From Microbacteriaceae bacterium (GTDB taxonomy: Bacteria > Actinomycetota > Actinomycetes > Actinomycetales > Microbacteriaceae), in contig SCRE01000010.1 in NCBI GenBank assembly GCA_004297935.1, positions 62,001 to 126,000 on the forward strand: a stretch of DNA of 64,000 nucleotides, given 5' to 3'. Below the pieces are notes generated by a model. The model saw nothing but the letters and a program-made list of their open reading frames with translations, did no database searches and was not told where the DNA came from. The position numbers and the translations under genes are program-made. This document shows, piece after piece, positions 42,987-52,703 of this stretch. The stretch's first letter is position 1, and every line of letters begins with the position of its first letter.

Positions 42987-43007
42987 TTCGGCCCACCCAG
43001 TGGCAAC

Positions 43008-43045
43008 GACTCTGCCGCGGCCCCTTCTCGGGCCGCGGCAGAGTC
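43008..43045 (+). terminator. Hairpin after the sugar ABC ATPase gene
   Basis: A 16-base stem GACTCTGCCGCGGCCC / GGGCCGCGGCAGAGTC encloses a 6-base loop, 22 bases after the stop codon. No T-tract follows. High-GC actinobacteria often end transcription at such stems. Confidence 0.75.
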
Positions 43046-43070
43046 GTATCGGCAAACAGGCCGGAGCTGC

Positions 43071-43106
43071 CGACGAGGCCAGACGAACCGACGAGGCCAG
43101 ACGAAC
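43071..43106. repeat. 18-bp tandem duplication before the DUF4032 gene
   Basis: Two adjacent exact copies of CGACGAGGCCAGACGAAC, ending 34 bases before the ATG at 43141. No role is visible. Confidence 0.8.
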
Positions 43107-43140
43107 GCGACCGGCACGACCAGACGATAGGTTCTTTGCT

Positions 43141-44433
43141 ATGAGCGGCTCCCTCAACATCACTGCGGCGACCGTGGATCCTGCGCTCCTCGACCTGCCG
43201 TGGAATATGCCGCTCGATGCGTGGCCGAACGATTACATCGCACTCCTGCCGAAGGGCATCTCGAGGCACCTCGTGCGGTTTGCGAACCTGTCCGGATACG
43301 TCATCGCGATCAAGGAGACGACGGGCGAACTGGCTCGCCGCGAGTACGAGATGCTGCGCACATTGCAAAGACTCGATATTCCGTGCGTCGATCCACTTGC
43401 GGTCATCACCAATCGAACGGATGACGAGGGCGACTCCCTGAAGCCCGCCCTGGTCACCCGGCACCTCAAGTTCTCGCTGCCCTATCGCGCGCTGTACTCG
43501 CAGACCCTGCGCCCAGACACGGCCACCCGACTGGTCGATGCACTGGCCGTGCTTCTGGTGCGACTGCACGTCGTCGGGTTCTTCTGGGGTGACGTGTCGC
43601 TGTCGAACACGCTCTTCCGGCGCGATGCGGGTGCATTCGCCGCCTATCTGGTGGATGCGGAAACCGGGCAGCTCTATGATGGCGGGCTTTCCAATGGGCA
43701 GCGCGAGAATGACTTGGAGATCGCCCGCGTGAACATCGCAGGCGAGCTGATGGATATCGAGGCCGGCGGCCGTGCCGACGAAGCCCTCGACCCGGTCGAG
43801 GTGGCCGGCGGAATCGTTGCCGCCTACCGCACCCTGTGGAACGAACTGACCAGCAGCGAGTCGTTCTCGTCGTCGGAGCGCTGGCGGATCAGCAGGCGAG
43901 TGGAGCGCCTGAACGATCTCGGCTTCGACATCGAGGAGCTGGCCATCAAAACGGATGAGTCCGGCACCACCGTGCGCATCCAGCCGAAGGTCGTCGATGC
44001 CGGCCACCACCAGCGCAGGCTGCTGCGGTTGACCGGATTGGACGCGGGCGAGAACCAGGCCCGGCGTCTGCTCAACGACCTCGACTCGTACTCCGCGACC
44101 CTGGGAAAGCAGGGCCTGGACGAGGAAGCCATGGCCCACGAATGGCTGCTGCGCGTGTTCGAACCGGTTGTTCGAGCCATCCCCGGCGATCTCAGGGGAA
44201 AGCTGGAACCGGCCGAGGTCTTCCATCAGTTGCTCGAACACCGCTGGTTCATGTCGCAGGACGAAGGCCGGGACGTGCCGCTTGCCGAAGCGCTCACCTC
44301 CTACATCAACAATGTGCTGCGACACCGCCGCGATGAAGCGACCGTGATCGTGCCGGCGACCGAAGCCATCCTGCTTCCGGATGCCGTCGTCGACGATGAC
44401 GAGGCGACCGTCGACTGGCGCGACACCGTCTGA
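43141..44433 (+). CDS. DUF4032-family protein, kinase-like N-terminal half
   Basis: A 430-residue cytoplasmic protein. The N-terminal 280 residues look like a small kinase fold: a Lys in AIKETTGELARREYEML, HVVGFFWGDVSLSNTLF with Asp-x-x-x-x-Asn as in a catalytic loop (about 150-166), and YLVDAETGQ where DFG is expected. The C-terminal half is the DUF4032 domain. Family members are conserved in actinobacteria, and their role is unknown; kinase activity is inferred. The start is well placed though the Shine-Dalgarno is weak. Confidence 0.82.
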   Translation: MSGSLNITAATVDPALLDLPWNMPLDAWPNDYIALLPKGISRHLVRFANLSGYVIAIKETTGELARREYEMLRTLQRLDIPCVDPLAVITNRTDDEGDSLKPALVTRHLKFSLPYRALYSQTLRPDTATRLVDALAVLLVRLHVVGFFWGDVSLSNTLFRRDAGAFAAYLVDAETGQLYDGGLSNGQRENDLEIARVNIAGELMDIEAGGRADEALDPVEVAGGIVAAYRTLWNELTSSESFSSSERWRISRRVERLNDLGFDIEELAIKTDESGTTVRIQPKVVDAGHHQRRLLRLTGLDAGENQARRLLNDLDSYSATLGKQGLDEEAMAHEWLLRVFEPVVRAIPGDLRGKLEPAEVFHQLLEHRWFMSQDEGRDVPLAEALTSYINNVLRHRRDEATVIVPATEAILLPDAVVDDDEATVDWRDTV

Positions 44434-44460
44434 CCCCCACTCCTCCCGTCGCGGGCCTTA

Positions 44461-44540
44461 CAAAACGACGGACAATTTCCGCGACTCGCCGGTGACGCAG
44501 CACTCCGAACGGCGAGTCGCGGAAATTGTCCGTCGTTTTG
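44461..44540. terminator. Perfect 31-bp inverted repeat between convergent genes
   Basis: The left arm (44461-44491, starts CAAAACGACGG) and the right arm (44510-44540, ends CCGTCGTTTTG) are fully complementary over 31 bases around an 18-base loop. It is placed 27 bases from each of two facing genes, DUF4032 and rlmB, so it would end transcription in both directions: each strand reads a strong stem ending in GTTTTG. Confidence 0.8.
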
Positions 44541-44567
44541 GTGCGTGTCGAGCGGCCTCGCGGCGGT

Positions 44568-45644
44568 TCACTTCGCGGCGGCGCGCAACTTCGAGATCTC
44601 GTAGAGGGTGACACTCGCCGCGATGCCGGCGTTGAGGGACTCGGTCGAGGCGCTGATCGGGATCGACACGATCGCGTCGCAGGTGTCTGTGACCAGACGC
44701 GACAGGCCCTTGCCCTCGCTGCCGACAACGACGACGACCGGTCGGTCCGCGAGTCCGAGGCCGGGCAGCGACACGTCGCCTCCGCCATCGAGGCCGAGCA
44801 CGAACAGCCCCCGTTCCTTGAACGCTTTCAAGGTCTGGGTCAGGTTCGGTGCCATCGCGACAGGAGTGCGAGCGGCTGCGCCCGCCGAGGTCTTCCAGGC
44901 CGACGCGGTCAGTCCGACCGACCGCCGCTGCGGCACGATCACACCCTGCCCACCGAATGCCGCCGTCGAGCGGATGATCGCACCCAGATTGCGCGGATCC
45001 GTGATACCGTCCAACGCCACGAACAGCGGTGTCTGGGCTCGGCTGATCACGAGGTCGAGCAGTTCGAGCGGATGCGCGTACTTGTACGCGGGCACCTTCA
45101 AGATCAACCCCTGATGCACCGAGTCGTGCCCGGCAAGCCGGTCGAGTTCCGGCCGCATGACCTCGAGGATCGGGATGCCGCGTCCAGTCGCGATCGACAG
45201 CACCTCCTTGACGCGGTCATCCAGTTCGATACGGGTCGCCAGATAGAGGGTCGTCGCGGGAATCTTCGCCCGAAGCGCCTCGAGAACGGAATTACGCCCG
45301 GTCACCATCTCACCGTCATCGGCCTTGGCACGTCCGCGCGGCGCGCGCCCCTCCGCGCCGCGGCCGCCGCTCTGTCCGCCCGTGCCCCGTGCCGGCTGCC
45401 TGCCCCCACGAGTCGACCTGCCGTCGTCACGCCGATTCAACGTGCCGCGACCACCGGATGCCGCCTCGTAGCGTTCGGCCGCAGCCTTGCGCTTGCCGGC
45501 CGGGTGATATGGCCGGTCTTCCGCCTTCGGTGTCGGCCTCTTGCCCTCGAGCGCCTGACGCCCCTGCCCGCCTGAGCCGACCTGAGCACCCTTCTTAGAC
45601 TTGCGCACGGCCCCGGCGCGGGGCTTCCCTGAACTGTTCTTCAC
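44568..45644 (-). CDS. rlmB: 23S rRNA (guanosine-2'-O-)-methyltransferase, TrmH family
   Basis: A 358-residue SPOUT methyltransferase that modifies a ribose in 23S rRNA. The first 100 residues are a basic, Gly/Arg-rich extension often seen in actinobacteria. The substrate-binding domain begins [11 protein letters not shown], and the SPOUT knot motifs are visible ([56 protein letters not shown]). I chose the GTG at 45644, which overlaps the cysS stop (GTGA) and has GGAGC upstream. cysS-rlmB is the usual actinobacterial order. Confidence 0.93.
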   Translation of the reverse strand: MKNSSGKPRAGAVRKSKKGAQVGSGGQGRQALEGKRPTPKAEDRPYHPAGKRKAAAERYEAASGGRGTLNRRDDGRSTRGGRQPARGTGGQSGGRGAEGRAPRGRAKADDGEMVTGRNSVLEALRAKIPATTLYLATRIELDDRVKEVLSIATGRGIPILEVMRPELDRLAGHDSVHQGLILKVPAYKYAHPLELLDLVISRAQTPLFVALDGITDPRNLGAIIRSTAAFGGQGVIVPQRRSVGLTASAWKTSAGAAARTPVAMAPNLTQTLKAFKERGLFVLGLDGGGDVSLPGLGLADRPVVVVVGSEGKGLSRLVTDTCDAIVSIPISASTESLNAGIAASVTLYEISKLRAAAK

Positions 45645-47074
45645 GATTCGATGCTCCAATGCGCACCTGTCGGGGTGTCTTCAATAGTGATCCCCGCGGC
45701 GGCGAATTCGTCACGGATGCGGTCTGCTGCCTCGAAGTCTCGCGCGTCTCTGGCGGTCTGCCTGTCGGCGAGCAGTCTGCGGACGAGCGCGTCGAGCGCG
45801 TCGAGCGCCGGCGCATCCGCCGTGCTTTGCCAGTGATCTGCCCGCGGGTTGATCCCAAGGATCTCGGTCATCGCGATGACCTGGCCTCGCACGGCGGCCG
45901 CCGCAAAGAGGTCACCGCCATCCAGGGCGGCATTGCCGGACCGCACGGCATCGTGCAGTACGGCGAGCGCTTGCGGAACGGCAAGATCGTCATCCATCGC
46001 GTTCGCGAACGCTTCCGGGACCATTTCCGCTCCACTGCCGGCGAAGCGAGTGCCCGCCAGCCGCCGTTCGACACGTTCGAGGTACCCGGTGATGCGGTCG
46101 AGCGCGGCTTCGGCCTCGGCGAGGGACCCGTCATGGAAATCGATCGTCGACCGGTAGTGCGCGGCACCCAGGAAATAGCGCACGACAAGCGGATGCGCCT
46201 GGCCGAGCAGGTCTGCGGCGTACACGGAGTTGCCGAGCGATTTCGACATCTTCTGACCGTTGACGTTGACGAGTCCGTTGTGCACCCAATAGTTGGCGAA
46301 ACCGTCGCCAACCGCCGTCGACTGCGCCAGCTCGTTCTCGTGATGGGGGAAGCGCAGGTCGAGGCCGCCACCGTGGATGTCGAACCGCGTACCGAGATAT
46401 TGCGCCGACATCGCCGAGCATTCGATGTGCCAACCGGGGCGGCCGGGCCCCCACGGGCTCGCCCAGGATGCCGAGTCCGGCTCTTCGGGCTTGTGGCCCT
46501 TCCACAGAGCGAAATCCCGCGGGTCCCGCTTTGCGCGCGGGTCGGCGTCTTCTGCCGCCTCCATCTTGTCGATGCTCTGCCGGGTGAGCGCGCCGTAGGC
46601 CGGCCAACTGGTGACGTCGAAATAGACATCGCCCGAAGCATCCGCCGCCGGATAGGCGTGCCCGCTGTCGACCAGCCGTGCGATCAATGTCTGCATCTGC
46701 GGGATGCTCGCGGTCGCGCGCGGTTCGTAGGTCGGCGGCAGGATTCCGAGGGTGTTGTAACCGGCGGTGAACTCAAGCTCGTAGCGGTAGGCGAGTGCCC
46801 ACCACTGCTCAACGCTGCCCGAGGCCTGTTCTGCCGCCGCGTTGACGAGGATCTTGTCGTCGATGTCCGTGACATTGCGCACCAACGTGACGTCATAGCC
46901 GCGGTAGCCCAGCCAGCGCCGCAACTGGTCGTACACCAGGGCGGAGCGCATGTGGCCGATATGCGGAGACGACTGCACCGTGGGACCACAGACGTACATA
47001 CCCACCGCGCCGTCGACAAGCGGGATGAAATCACGCAGGGCCTGAGCCTTGGTGTCGTACAGTCTCACGGTCAC
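45641..47074 (-). CDS. cysS: Cysteinyl-tRNA synthetase
   Basis: A 477-residue class I synthetase that charges tRNA-Cys. The HIGH motif is in SPHIGHMRS (about residue 37), preceded by a zinc Cys in YVCGPTV (about 29). The KMSKS motif is in [11 protein letters not shown] (about 270). Further zinc ligands are in WHIECSAM and HHENE. It is joined to rlmB by a 4-base overlap. In mycobacteria ispF lies upstream of cysS; here the metabolic cluster intervenes. Confidence 0.97.
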   Translation of the reverse strand: MTVRLYDTKAQALRDFIPLVDGAVGMYVCGPTVQSSPHIGHMRSALVYDQLRRWLGYRGYDVTLVRNVTDIDDKILVNAAAEQASGSVEQWWALAYRYELEFTAGYNTLGILPPTYEPRATASIPQMQTLIARLVDSGHAYPAADASGDVYFDVTSWPAYGALTRQSIDKMEAAEDADPRAKRDPRDFALWKGHKPEEPDSASWASPWGPGRPGWHIECSAMSAQYLGTRFDIHGGGLDLRFPHHENELAQSTAVGDGFANYWVHNGLVNVNGQKMSKSLGNSVYAADLLGQAHPLVVRYFLGAAHYRSTIDFHDGSLAEAEAALDRITGYLERVERRLAGTRFAGSGAEMVPEAFANAMDDDLAVPQALAVLHDAVRSGNAALDGGDLFAAAAVRGQVIAMTEILGINPRADHWQSTADAPALDALDALVRRLLADRQTARDARDFEAADRIRDEFAAAGITIEDTPTGAHWSIES

Positions 47075-47329
47075 CGGTCTAGCCTATTCGGTCGCCACCG
47101 CGTGTGACGCTGGGTACTGCCCGTCATGCGTCCGCTGGCCTGGTGCGTCCGTGAGACAACGACTCCCCTGGCTTCCGGGACGACTCAACATTGGCCCCCA
47201 GACATGGCTCAGCAAACGCGCAGATATACTGAATACGCGGTTGCGAGTATCTCATCCGTTGATCCGGTGAAGCTAGGATTTTAGTCGTTCGCATCGAGTC
47301 ACTTGCCAGCCTGAGTGAAGGAGACCCAG

Positions 47330-48286
47330 ATGCCGGCACCACGAGATCAGGCCGTGCTTGTTCGTGCCGCGACTCTCTACTATCTCGAGGGGAAGTCGCA
47401 AGCCGAGGTCGCCGCCGAGATCGGCGTCTCCCGATCAAACGTTTCTCGCGTGCTGGCTGCCGCGCGCGAGCTCGGGATCGTCGAGGTCAGAATTCACGAT
47501 CCGTTCGGGCGCGCCACAGGACTCGAAGCGAAATTGATGGACCGTTTCAGCCTCACTGAGTGCCGTGTGGCGCCCAGTGGCGAGCAACAGGACTCGCTCT
47601 CCAGGGTCGGTGAACTCGGCGCACAGTGGCTTCTGGAAAACATACCGGATCACGGCGCTATTTCCCTGTCGTGGGGTTCGAGCGTGCAAGCCGTCGTCGA
47701 CGCTGTACCCAACAACCCAGCTCATTCCTCTTTGGAGATCCTGCCGCTTGTCGGTGGACTGTCCATCGTGGATTCAGCTCGTGACGGCAACGTGCTCGTG
47801 CGTTCGCTCGCAATGAAGCTGGGTGCCGAACATCGCCGTCTGCACGCACCGGCCGTCGTCCAATCCAAGGAAACAAGAGACGCATTCCTCAATGAACCAT
47901 CGATCAGTTCGGTTCTCGCGGCCGCCAGCGAGTCGAAGATCGCGATAGTCGGCATCGGCAGCGTCGGCTTCGGTGCGTCATCCGCGATTCTTGATTCGAT
48001 GCATCTGACGACGGACGAGATGCGAAAGTTCAATGAGTCCAAGGCCGTCGGTGACTGCTGCACCCGCCACTTCGACAGCAATGGCCGGCCGGTAGAATCT
48101 CCAGCCAGCGATCACGTGGTCAGCATCGACCTGCGCAACCTTCGCAAGATCGCAACCGTTGTCGGCGTCGCAGCGGGTGCTGAAAAGGCTGCAGGGGTGC
48201 ACGGGGCATTGGTGGGCAGAATCATCGACGTGTTGATCGTCGATACTGCTCTGGCACAAGCGTTGCTGGCGTTTCCCGCACCGTAG
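47330..48286 (+). CDS. SorC/DeoR-type sugar-binding transcriptional regulator
   Basis: A 318-residue regulator with an N-terminal helix-turn-helix (KSQAEVAAEIGVSRSNVSRV, about 21-40) and a C-terminal SorC effector domain that binds phosphorylated sugars or polyols (ISLSWGSSVQAVV, IAIVGIGSVGFGASS). I chose the ATG at 47330 after AAGGAG; a GTG at 47315 is possible. It faces ptsI, and is divergent from cysS. It is the only regulator in the cluster, so it should control the divergent PTS and catabolic operons, with the ligand a pathway intermediate. Confidence 0.9.
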   Translation: MPAPRDQAVLVRAATLYYLEGKSQAEVAAEIGVSRSNVSRVLAAARELGIVEVRIHDPFGRATGLEAKLMDRFSLTECRVAPSGEQQDSLSRVGELGAQWLLENIPDHGAISLSWGSSVQAVVDAVPNNPAHSSLEILPLVGGLSIVDSARDGNVLVRSLAMKLGAEHRRLHAPAVVQSKETRDAFLNEPSISSVLAAASESKIAIVGIGSVGFGASSAILDSMHLTTDEMRKFNESKAVGDCCTRHFDSNGRPVESPASDHVVSIDLRNLRKIATVVGVAAGAEKAAGVHGALVGRIIDVLIVDTALAQALLAFPAP

Positions 48287-48342
48287 CTTCGGTGTGCATA
48301 TCCCGAGTGCCGACTTTTCTCCATTCGCGCGCGGCTTCGCAA

Positions 48343-50028
48343 TCAGCGTGCAAGCGCCGCGAGAACGGCTGAGCGAGCTTCGTCCGCGTCACTTGCGCGT
48401 AACGCAACCGCTGCGAGTTCACCCGCCCGCTCACGAGTGTGCAACGCCAGTTCGTCCCGTACACCGCAGATTGCTGCAGGCGACATCGACAAAGATGTGA
48501 CACCCAAGCCGACGAGCACCACGGCGAGCAGTGGATCGGCTGCGGCTTCGCCACACACACCGACGGGCTTGGACAAGAACTTTCCGGCTCGCCCAACCTC
48601 ATCTACCAGACGAAGCACTGATGGATGCCAGGGGTTCTGGAGATTGGCGAGCGGTCCTAACATACGATCCGCGGCGAGGGTGTACTGCGTCAGATCATTG
48701 GTCCCGATACTCGCGAAATCAGTCTCAGCGAGCACCTGAGGCGCCATCAATGCGCACGATGGAACCTCAACCATGACACCTGCAACCGGCAGACCCGCAT
48801 CATGCGTCAATGCCGTGAAGTAGAGCGCTTCTTCAACCGTGGAGACCATTGGAGCCATCACCCACACATCAGCTGATGTCACGGCAGCAGCGCCTGCGAT
48901 CGCGGCGAGTTGATCGAGCAGGATGTGCTCATGCGTTCGCAAAACACGCAGTCCACGAATCCCGAGCGCCGGATTATCCTCAGTCGCGCTATTGAGGAAA
49001 CCGAGCGGCTTATCGGCGCCCGCGTCGAGGACGCGAAAGACGACCTTCTTACCGGGGAATGCCTCGAGCAGCTGCGTGTACTGCCGTTGCTGATCGGACA
49101 AACTCGGTGCGCCGTTGGAACCGAGGAACAGGAACTCGGTACGAAACAGTCCGACGCCCTCCGCGCCGCTGTCGACGGCCTTCTGCAATTCTGTGACAGA
49201 GCCGAGATTTGCAAGCAGCGATATCGGCGTCCCGTCCGCAAGCGCCCCCGCCTTCAGCGATCGCTTGACCCTTGCCGAACTACCCGACATCTCGGTTTTT
49301 GCTCTAGCGCGTTCGTCATCGGATGGTTGCACGGTCACGACGCCGGCGCGCGCGTCGACGATCACGGTCTCGTCCTGAGCTATCTCCAGCGCACCCGCCA
49401 CACCCACGACCGCGACAATCGACTTCTCACGCGCGAGAATCGCTGTGTGAGATGTCGGTCCACCATCTTGCGTGACGAGCGCGAGAACCTTCCGCATGTC
49501 GAGCATCGCTGTATCGGCAGGGGCGAGATCGCGTGCCACTATGATGAAGGGCTCATCGGATTCCGGAAATCCAGGCACTGAGACACCCATCAGTTGAGCG
49601 ATGATGCGTTGTGACACATCGTTGAGATCAGCGGCCCGTTCCGCCATGTAGCCCCCGAGATCACGTAACATGTCGCGGAAGACTGCAACTGCTTCGAATA
49701 CGGCGCGTTCCGCCGTCTTGCCGAGTCGCAGACGATCCTCGATGCCCACGGATAGCGACGGATCCTCGACCATGCTTGCCTGTGACTCAAGAATGTCTGC
49801 AGCAACACTGCCCACCCTTGCGCCGCGGGATCGGATGAGCGCAGCCGCTTTTGCCAGCGCGGAGGCTACTCGCTCCTTTTCGTCGTCGATGCTGCGCGCG
49901 CTCGGCTGATCGGCTGGCTCAGGCAGCGGATCAGCCATCCGCTTGACGTGACCGAGCACCACCCCCGTGCCGATACCGATGCCGCGCATTTGGGTACGCA
50001 TGAAGGCGATGGGGTCACTTTTCGTCAT
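48343..50028 (-). CDS. ptsI: PTS Enzyme I
   Basis: A 561-residue Enzyme I that passes phosphate from phosphoenolpyruvate to HPr. The phosphorylated His is H194 in GGPTSHTAILARE, and the PEP-binding signature (IGTNDLTQYTLAADR, about 445-460) is intact. The ATG lies 14 bases inside the end of ptsH, so the two are translated together. It is the last gene of the catabolic operon on the minus strand. Linking the general PTS enzymes to one substrate cluster suggests either that they are dedicated or that they are the only copies. Confidence 0.95.
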   Translation of the reverse strand: MTKSDPIAFMRTQMRGIGIGTGVVLGHVKRMADPLPEPADQPSARSIDDEKERVASALAKAAALIRSRGARVGSVAADILESQASMVEDPSLSVGIEDRLRLGKTAERAVFEAVAVFRDMLRDLGGYMAERAADLNDVSQRIIAQLMGVSVPGFPESDEPFIIVARDLAPADTAMLDMRKVLALVTQDGGPTSHTAILAREKSIVAVVGVAGALEIAQDETVIVDARAGVVTVQPSDDERARAKTEMSGSSARVKRSLKAGALADGTPISLLANLGSVTELQKAVDSGAEGVGLFRTEFLFLGSNGAPSLSDQQRQYTQLLEAFPGKKVVFRVLDAGADKPLGFLNSATEDNPALGIRGLRVLRTHEHILLDQLAAIAGAAAVTSADVWVMAPMVSTVEEALYFTALTHDAGLPVAGVMVEVPSCALMAPQVLAETDFASIGTNDLTQYTLAADRMLGPLANLQNPWHPSVLRLVDEVGRAGKFLSKPVGVCGEAAADPLLAVVLVGLGVTSLSMSPAAICGVRDELALHTRERAGELAAVALRASDADEARSAVLAALAR

Positions 50029-50281
50029 CAGGGGTGGCCAAGAGCGTTACCAGTTCATCGAGGATCGCGTCGGCGCCATCACCGTCTGCGGCAATCGTTA
50101 CTTCGTCACCACATGCAACGCCAAGGGTTATCACCGCCAAAATGCTCGCCGCATTTGCCGACTTGTCACCCTTGGCGACCGTCACCGCTACACCACTGCG
50201 TTTGGCGGCCTGCGTGAATAACGCAGCAGGCCGGGCGTGCAAGCCGTGCCGCGACGCCACCTGAACAGTGCGCTGTGCCAT
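50015..50281 (-). CDS. ptsH: PTS phosphocarrier HPr
   Basis: An 88-residue HPr. The phosphorylated His15 is in SRHGLHARPAALF, and a Ser46 position is kept (ANAASILAV), although the surroundings do not match the HPr kinase target of Firmicutes. The ATG at 50281 follows CGGGAG; upstream codons open to 50335 are not family-like. It overlaps ptsI by 14 bases. It carries phosphate to the EIIA of the polyol permease. Confidence 0.95.
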   Translation of the reverse strand: MAQRTVQVASRHGLHARPAALFTQAAKRSGVAVTVAKGDKSANAASILAVITLGVACGDEVTIAADGDGADAILDELVTLLATPDDEK

Positions 50282-50406
50282 TAAGAACTCCCGTTGTTTG
50301 ATATGACTCGGATCATGAAGGAAGACTTTCGCCAAAACATATCCCGACCTGCAATTGGGGTGCGGTCAAGAGGTATCCAGTCGCTGAAGATGTTGAGTTA
50401 TGAATA

Positions 50407-51669
50407 TCAGTGCGAGATCAGACGTTCAGGGTGGTGCACCAACTCTTCGAGGGTATTCAGATACCGCGCGGCGTCGGCGCCGTCGGCAACACGATGATCG
50501 ACCGTGAGCCCGACGGTGCAGGTCAACCGGAGACCAAACGCCCCCGCGTCGACAGCGACGACCCGATCGCGGATGGATCCAGCGGACAGGGCAGTCGCAT
50601 GCGGCGGCGTCAGCAATGCATTGAACGAGTCGACGCCAAGGCCGCCAAGATTTGAGAAAACAGTGGTGCCACCTTGCAACTGTTCGGCGGAAATCGAACC
50701 CGAACGGGCAGCTTCAACCAGCTGAGAGATCTGCACGGCAAGGTGATTCAACGGCCCAAGATCAGGGTTGCGTAGCACCGGTGCAAGCAGTCCCGTCGGG
50801 GAATCCACGGCCAGTGCTATGCCGATGTCTTCGTTCAGCATTACACCCTCGTCAGTCCAAAAGCCGTTCAATTGTGGATGCATCCGCAGCGCCAACCCGT
50901 GCGCTCGCAGCAGAACCGCTGTCCAGCTGACGCTAGCCATGTCGCTTTTGCGCATTGCGGACAACGCGACGAGATCAAGCTCGCGGAACGCCGTGAACTG
51001 CGGAACTGTAGCGGATGCGACCATGGCTTTCGCGACACGTAGGCGGGTGCGACGGCGACGGCTTTGGACCGGACCGACGGACGATTCACCACTCGCAGCA
51101 AACGGCGTCTGAGCGGCTGATACGGGTGGAGTACTCGGCAACGACGCAGGTGAAAAGGCCACCATGGCCTCGACGTCTGCCACCCGCACGCTGCCCCATG
51201 GCCCGGACGGTACAACACGGTGCAGGTCGACTCCGCTGTCTGCTGCGACCACACGCGCAAGTGGGACCGCTGCGACCCACTCGCCGTGCGGCGGCATCTT
51301 CGCCACATCACCATCGCGACCTCGTGCCTCGACCCGGGGGGACCTGCCATCTCCCTCGGGAATACCATCCGCCTCTGCAGACACTTCGGGCGCTGGTTCA
51401 TCGAAAAGTCCACCAAGGAGATCGTCGGCATCGGTCGTGATGTAGGCAATGGGATCGCCCACCTTGACGACATCATCGGGAAGTGCGGTAATGCGTGCAA
51501 TGGTTCCTTCAAAGGGAGATTCGACTTCCATGTCGACTTTGTCCGTTGCGACCTCACAGACCGGCTCTCCGGATCTCACCGCGTCGCCAACGTCCTTCAG
51601 CCAAGCGACCATGGTTCCCTCTTCCATGGTCATCGACATCTTGGGCATTGTCAGCGCGAGTTCGGCCAT
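50407..51669 (-). CDS. Dihydrolipoamide acyltransferase (E2)
   Basis: A 420-residue E2 of a 2-oxoacid or acetoin dehydrogenase complex. One lipoyl domain with K44 (EVATDKVDMEVESP) begins the protein, a subunit-binding domain lies at about 115-155 (PLARVVAADSGVDLHRVVPS), and the acetyltransferase domain follows, with the catalytic motif LTVDHRVADG near residue 390. It takes the acyl group from E1 to CoA. No E3 gene is present, so dihydrolipoamide dehydrogenase must come from elsewhere. It starts directly after E1 beta. Confidence 0.92.
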   Translation of the reverse strand: MAELALTMPKMSMTMEEGTMVAWLKDVGDAVRSGEPVCEVATDKVDMEVESPFEGTIARITALPDDVVKVGDPIAYITTDADDLLGGLFDEPAPEVSAEADGIPEGDGRSPRVEARGRDGDVAKMPPHGEWVAAVPLARVVAADSGVDLHRVVPSGPWGSVRVADVEAMVAFSPASLPSTPPVSAAQTPFAASGESSVGPVQSRRRRTRLRVAKAMVASATVPQFTAFRELDLVALSAMRKSDMASVSWTAVLLRAHGLALRMHPQLNGFWTDEGVMLNEDIGIALAVDSPTGLLAPVLRNPDLGPLNHLAVQISQLVEAARSGSISAEQLQGGTTVFSNLGGLGVDSFNALLTPPHATALSAGSIRDRVVAVDAGAFGLRLTCTVGLTVDHRVADGADAARYLNTLEELVHHPERLISH

Positions 51670-51670
51670 A

Positions 51671-52696
51671 TCACCACTCCTTCACGAGTTTGCTCGCAGC
51701 TCGCACGATGTCGTCGACTTGTGGCACCGCTGCACGCTCGAGCTGCGGCGCGTACGGGATCGGTATGTCCAGTCCTGCAAGTCGACTGATCGGCGCACGA
51801 AGACGCACGAAGCCTTCTGACTCGGCGATGATCGCGGAGACCTCCGACATGAACCCCAGGGTCCTGACGGCCTCCTGCACCAGCAGAACTCGTCCCGTGG
51901 CGACGACCGAGCGCAGAATTGTTTCTGAGTCAAGCGGTTTGAGAGTTCGCGGGTCGATGACAGTCGCCTGAATGCCATCAGCAGCAAGTGCTTCTGCCGC
52001 CTCAATCGCGCGACTCACTTCGACACCCGTCGCGACGATAGTCAGGTCCTTGCCTTCGCGGTGAACCGCTGCGACGCCTAAAGGCGTGCGCACGTCCCCC
52101 ACGCGAACGTCGCCGCTGGTCTTATAAAGCAGCTTGTGCTCCAGAACCATCACCGGGTTCGGATCGTCGATTGCGGCTAAGAGCAAGCCCTTGGCGTCGT
52201 CGGCGGTCGCCGGCATCACAACTTTCAAACCGGGAACATGAACGAACCATGACTCGAGGCTCTGCGAATGTTGCGCAGCTGCACCGGTCCCGGACCCGCC
52301 TGGCGCGCGAATCACAAGCGGGACATTTGCCGCTCCACCTAACATGAAGTGAATCTTCGCTGCCTGATTAGCGATCTGGTCCATCGCTTGCGCTGTGAAA
52401 TCCGAAAACTGGATCTCGACGATCGGGCGCATCCCTGCCAGTGCCGCTCCGACTCCGACTCCGACAATTCCAAGTTCACTGATGGTCGTGTCGCGGAGCC
52501 GCTCCGGCCCGACGGTCTTGATCAATTCTCCGGTGACTCCGAAAGCGCCACCGTATGTTCCGACATCCTCACCCATCATGAATACGCGGGGATCGTTCGT
52601 CATTGCAACGGAGAGGGCGTCGCGAATAGCTTCGGCATACGTCATCACGTGCGTTGCTGCGCCGGTGGGAACCAGTGTCTGACTAACCTCGAGCAT
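51671..52696 (-). CDS. Thiamine-diphosphate dehydrogenase E1 beta
   Basis: A 341-residue beta subunit of a two-chain TPP enzyme of the acetoin/pyruvate/branched-chain dehydrogenase type ([20 protein letters not shown] near the start; [16 protein letters not shown], about 41-56; [18 protein letters not shown]). The C-terminal transketolase domain [15 protein letters not shown] is complete. The gene is packed between E1 alpha and E2. In acetoin dehydrogenases this layout splits an acyloin into an acetyl group on lipoate and an aldehyde. Confidence 0.92.
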   Translation of the reverse strand: MLEVSQTLVPTGAATHVMTYAEAIRDALSVAMTNDPRVFMMGEDVGTYGGAFGVTGELIKTVGPERLRDTTISELGIVGVGVGAALAGMRPIVEIQFSDFTAQAMDQIANQAAKIHFMLGGAANVPLVIRAPGGSGTGAAAQHSQSLESWFVHVPGLKVVMPATADDAKGLLLAAIDDPNPVMVLEHKLLYKTSGDVRVGDVRTPLGVAAVHREGKDLTIVATGVEVSRAIEAAEALAADGIQATVIDPRTLKPLDSETILRSVVATGRVLLVQEAVRTLGFMSEVSAIIAESEGFVRLRAPISRLAGLDIPIPYAPQLERAAVPQVDDIVRAASKLVKEW

Positions 52697-52703
52697 CTCT
52701 CAG

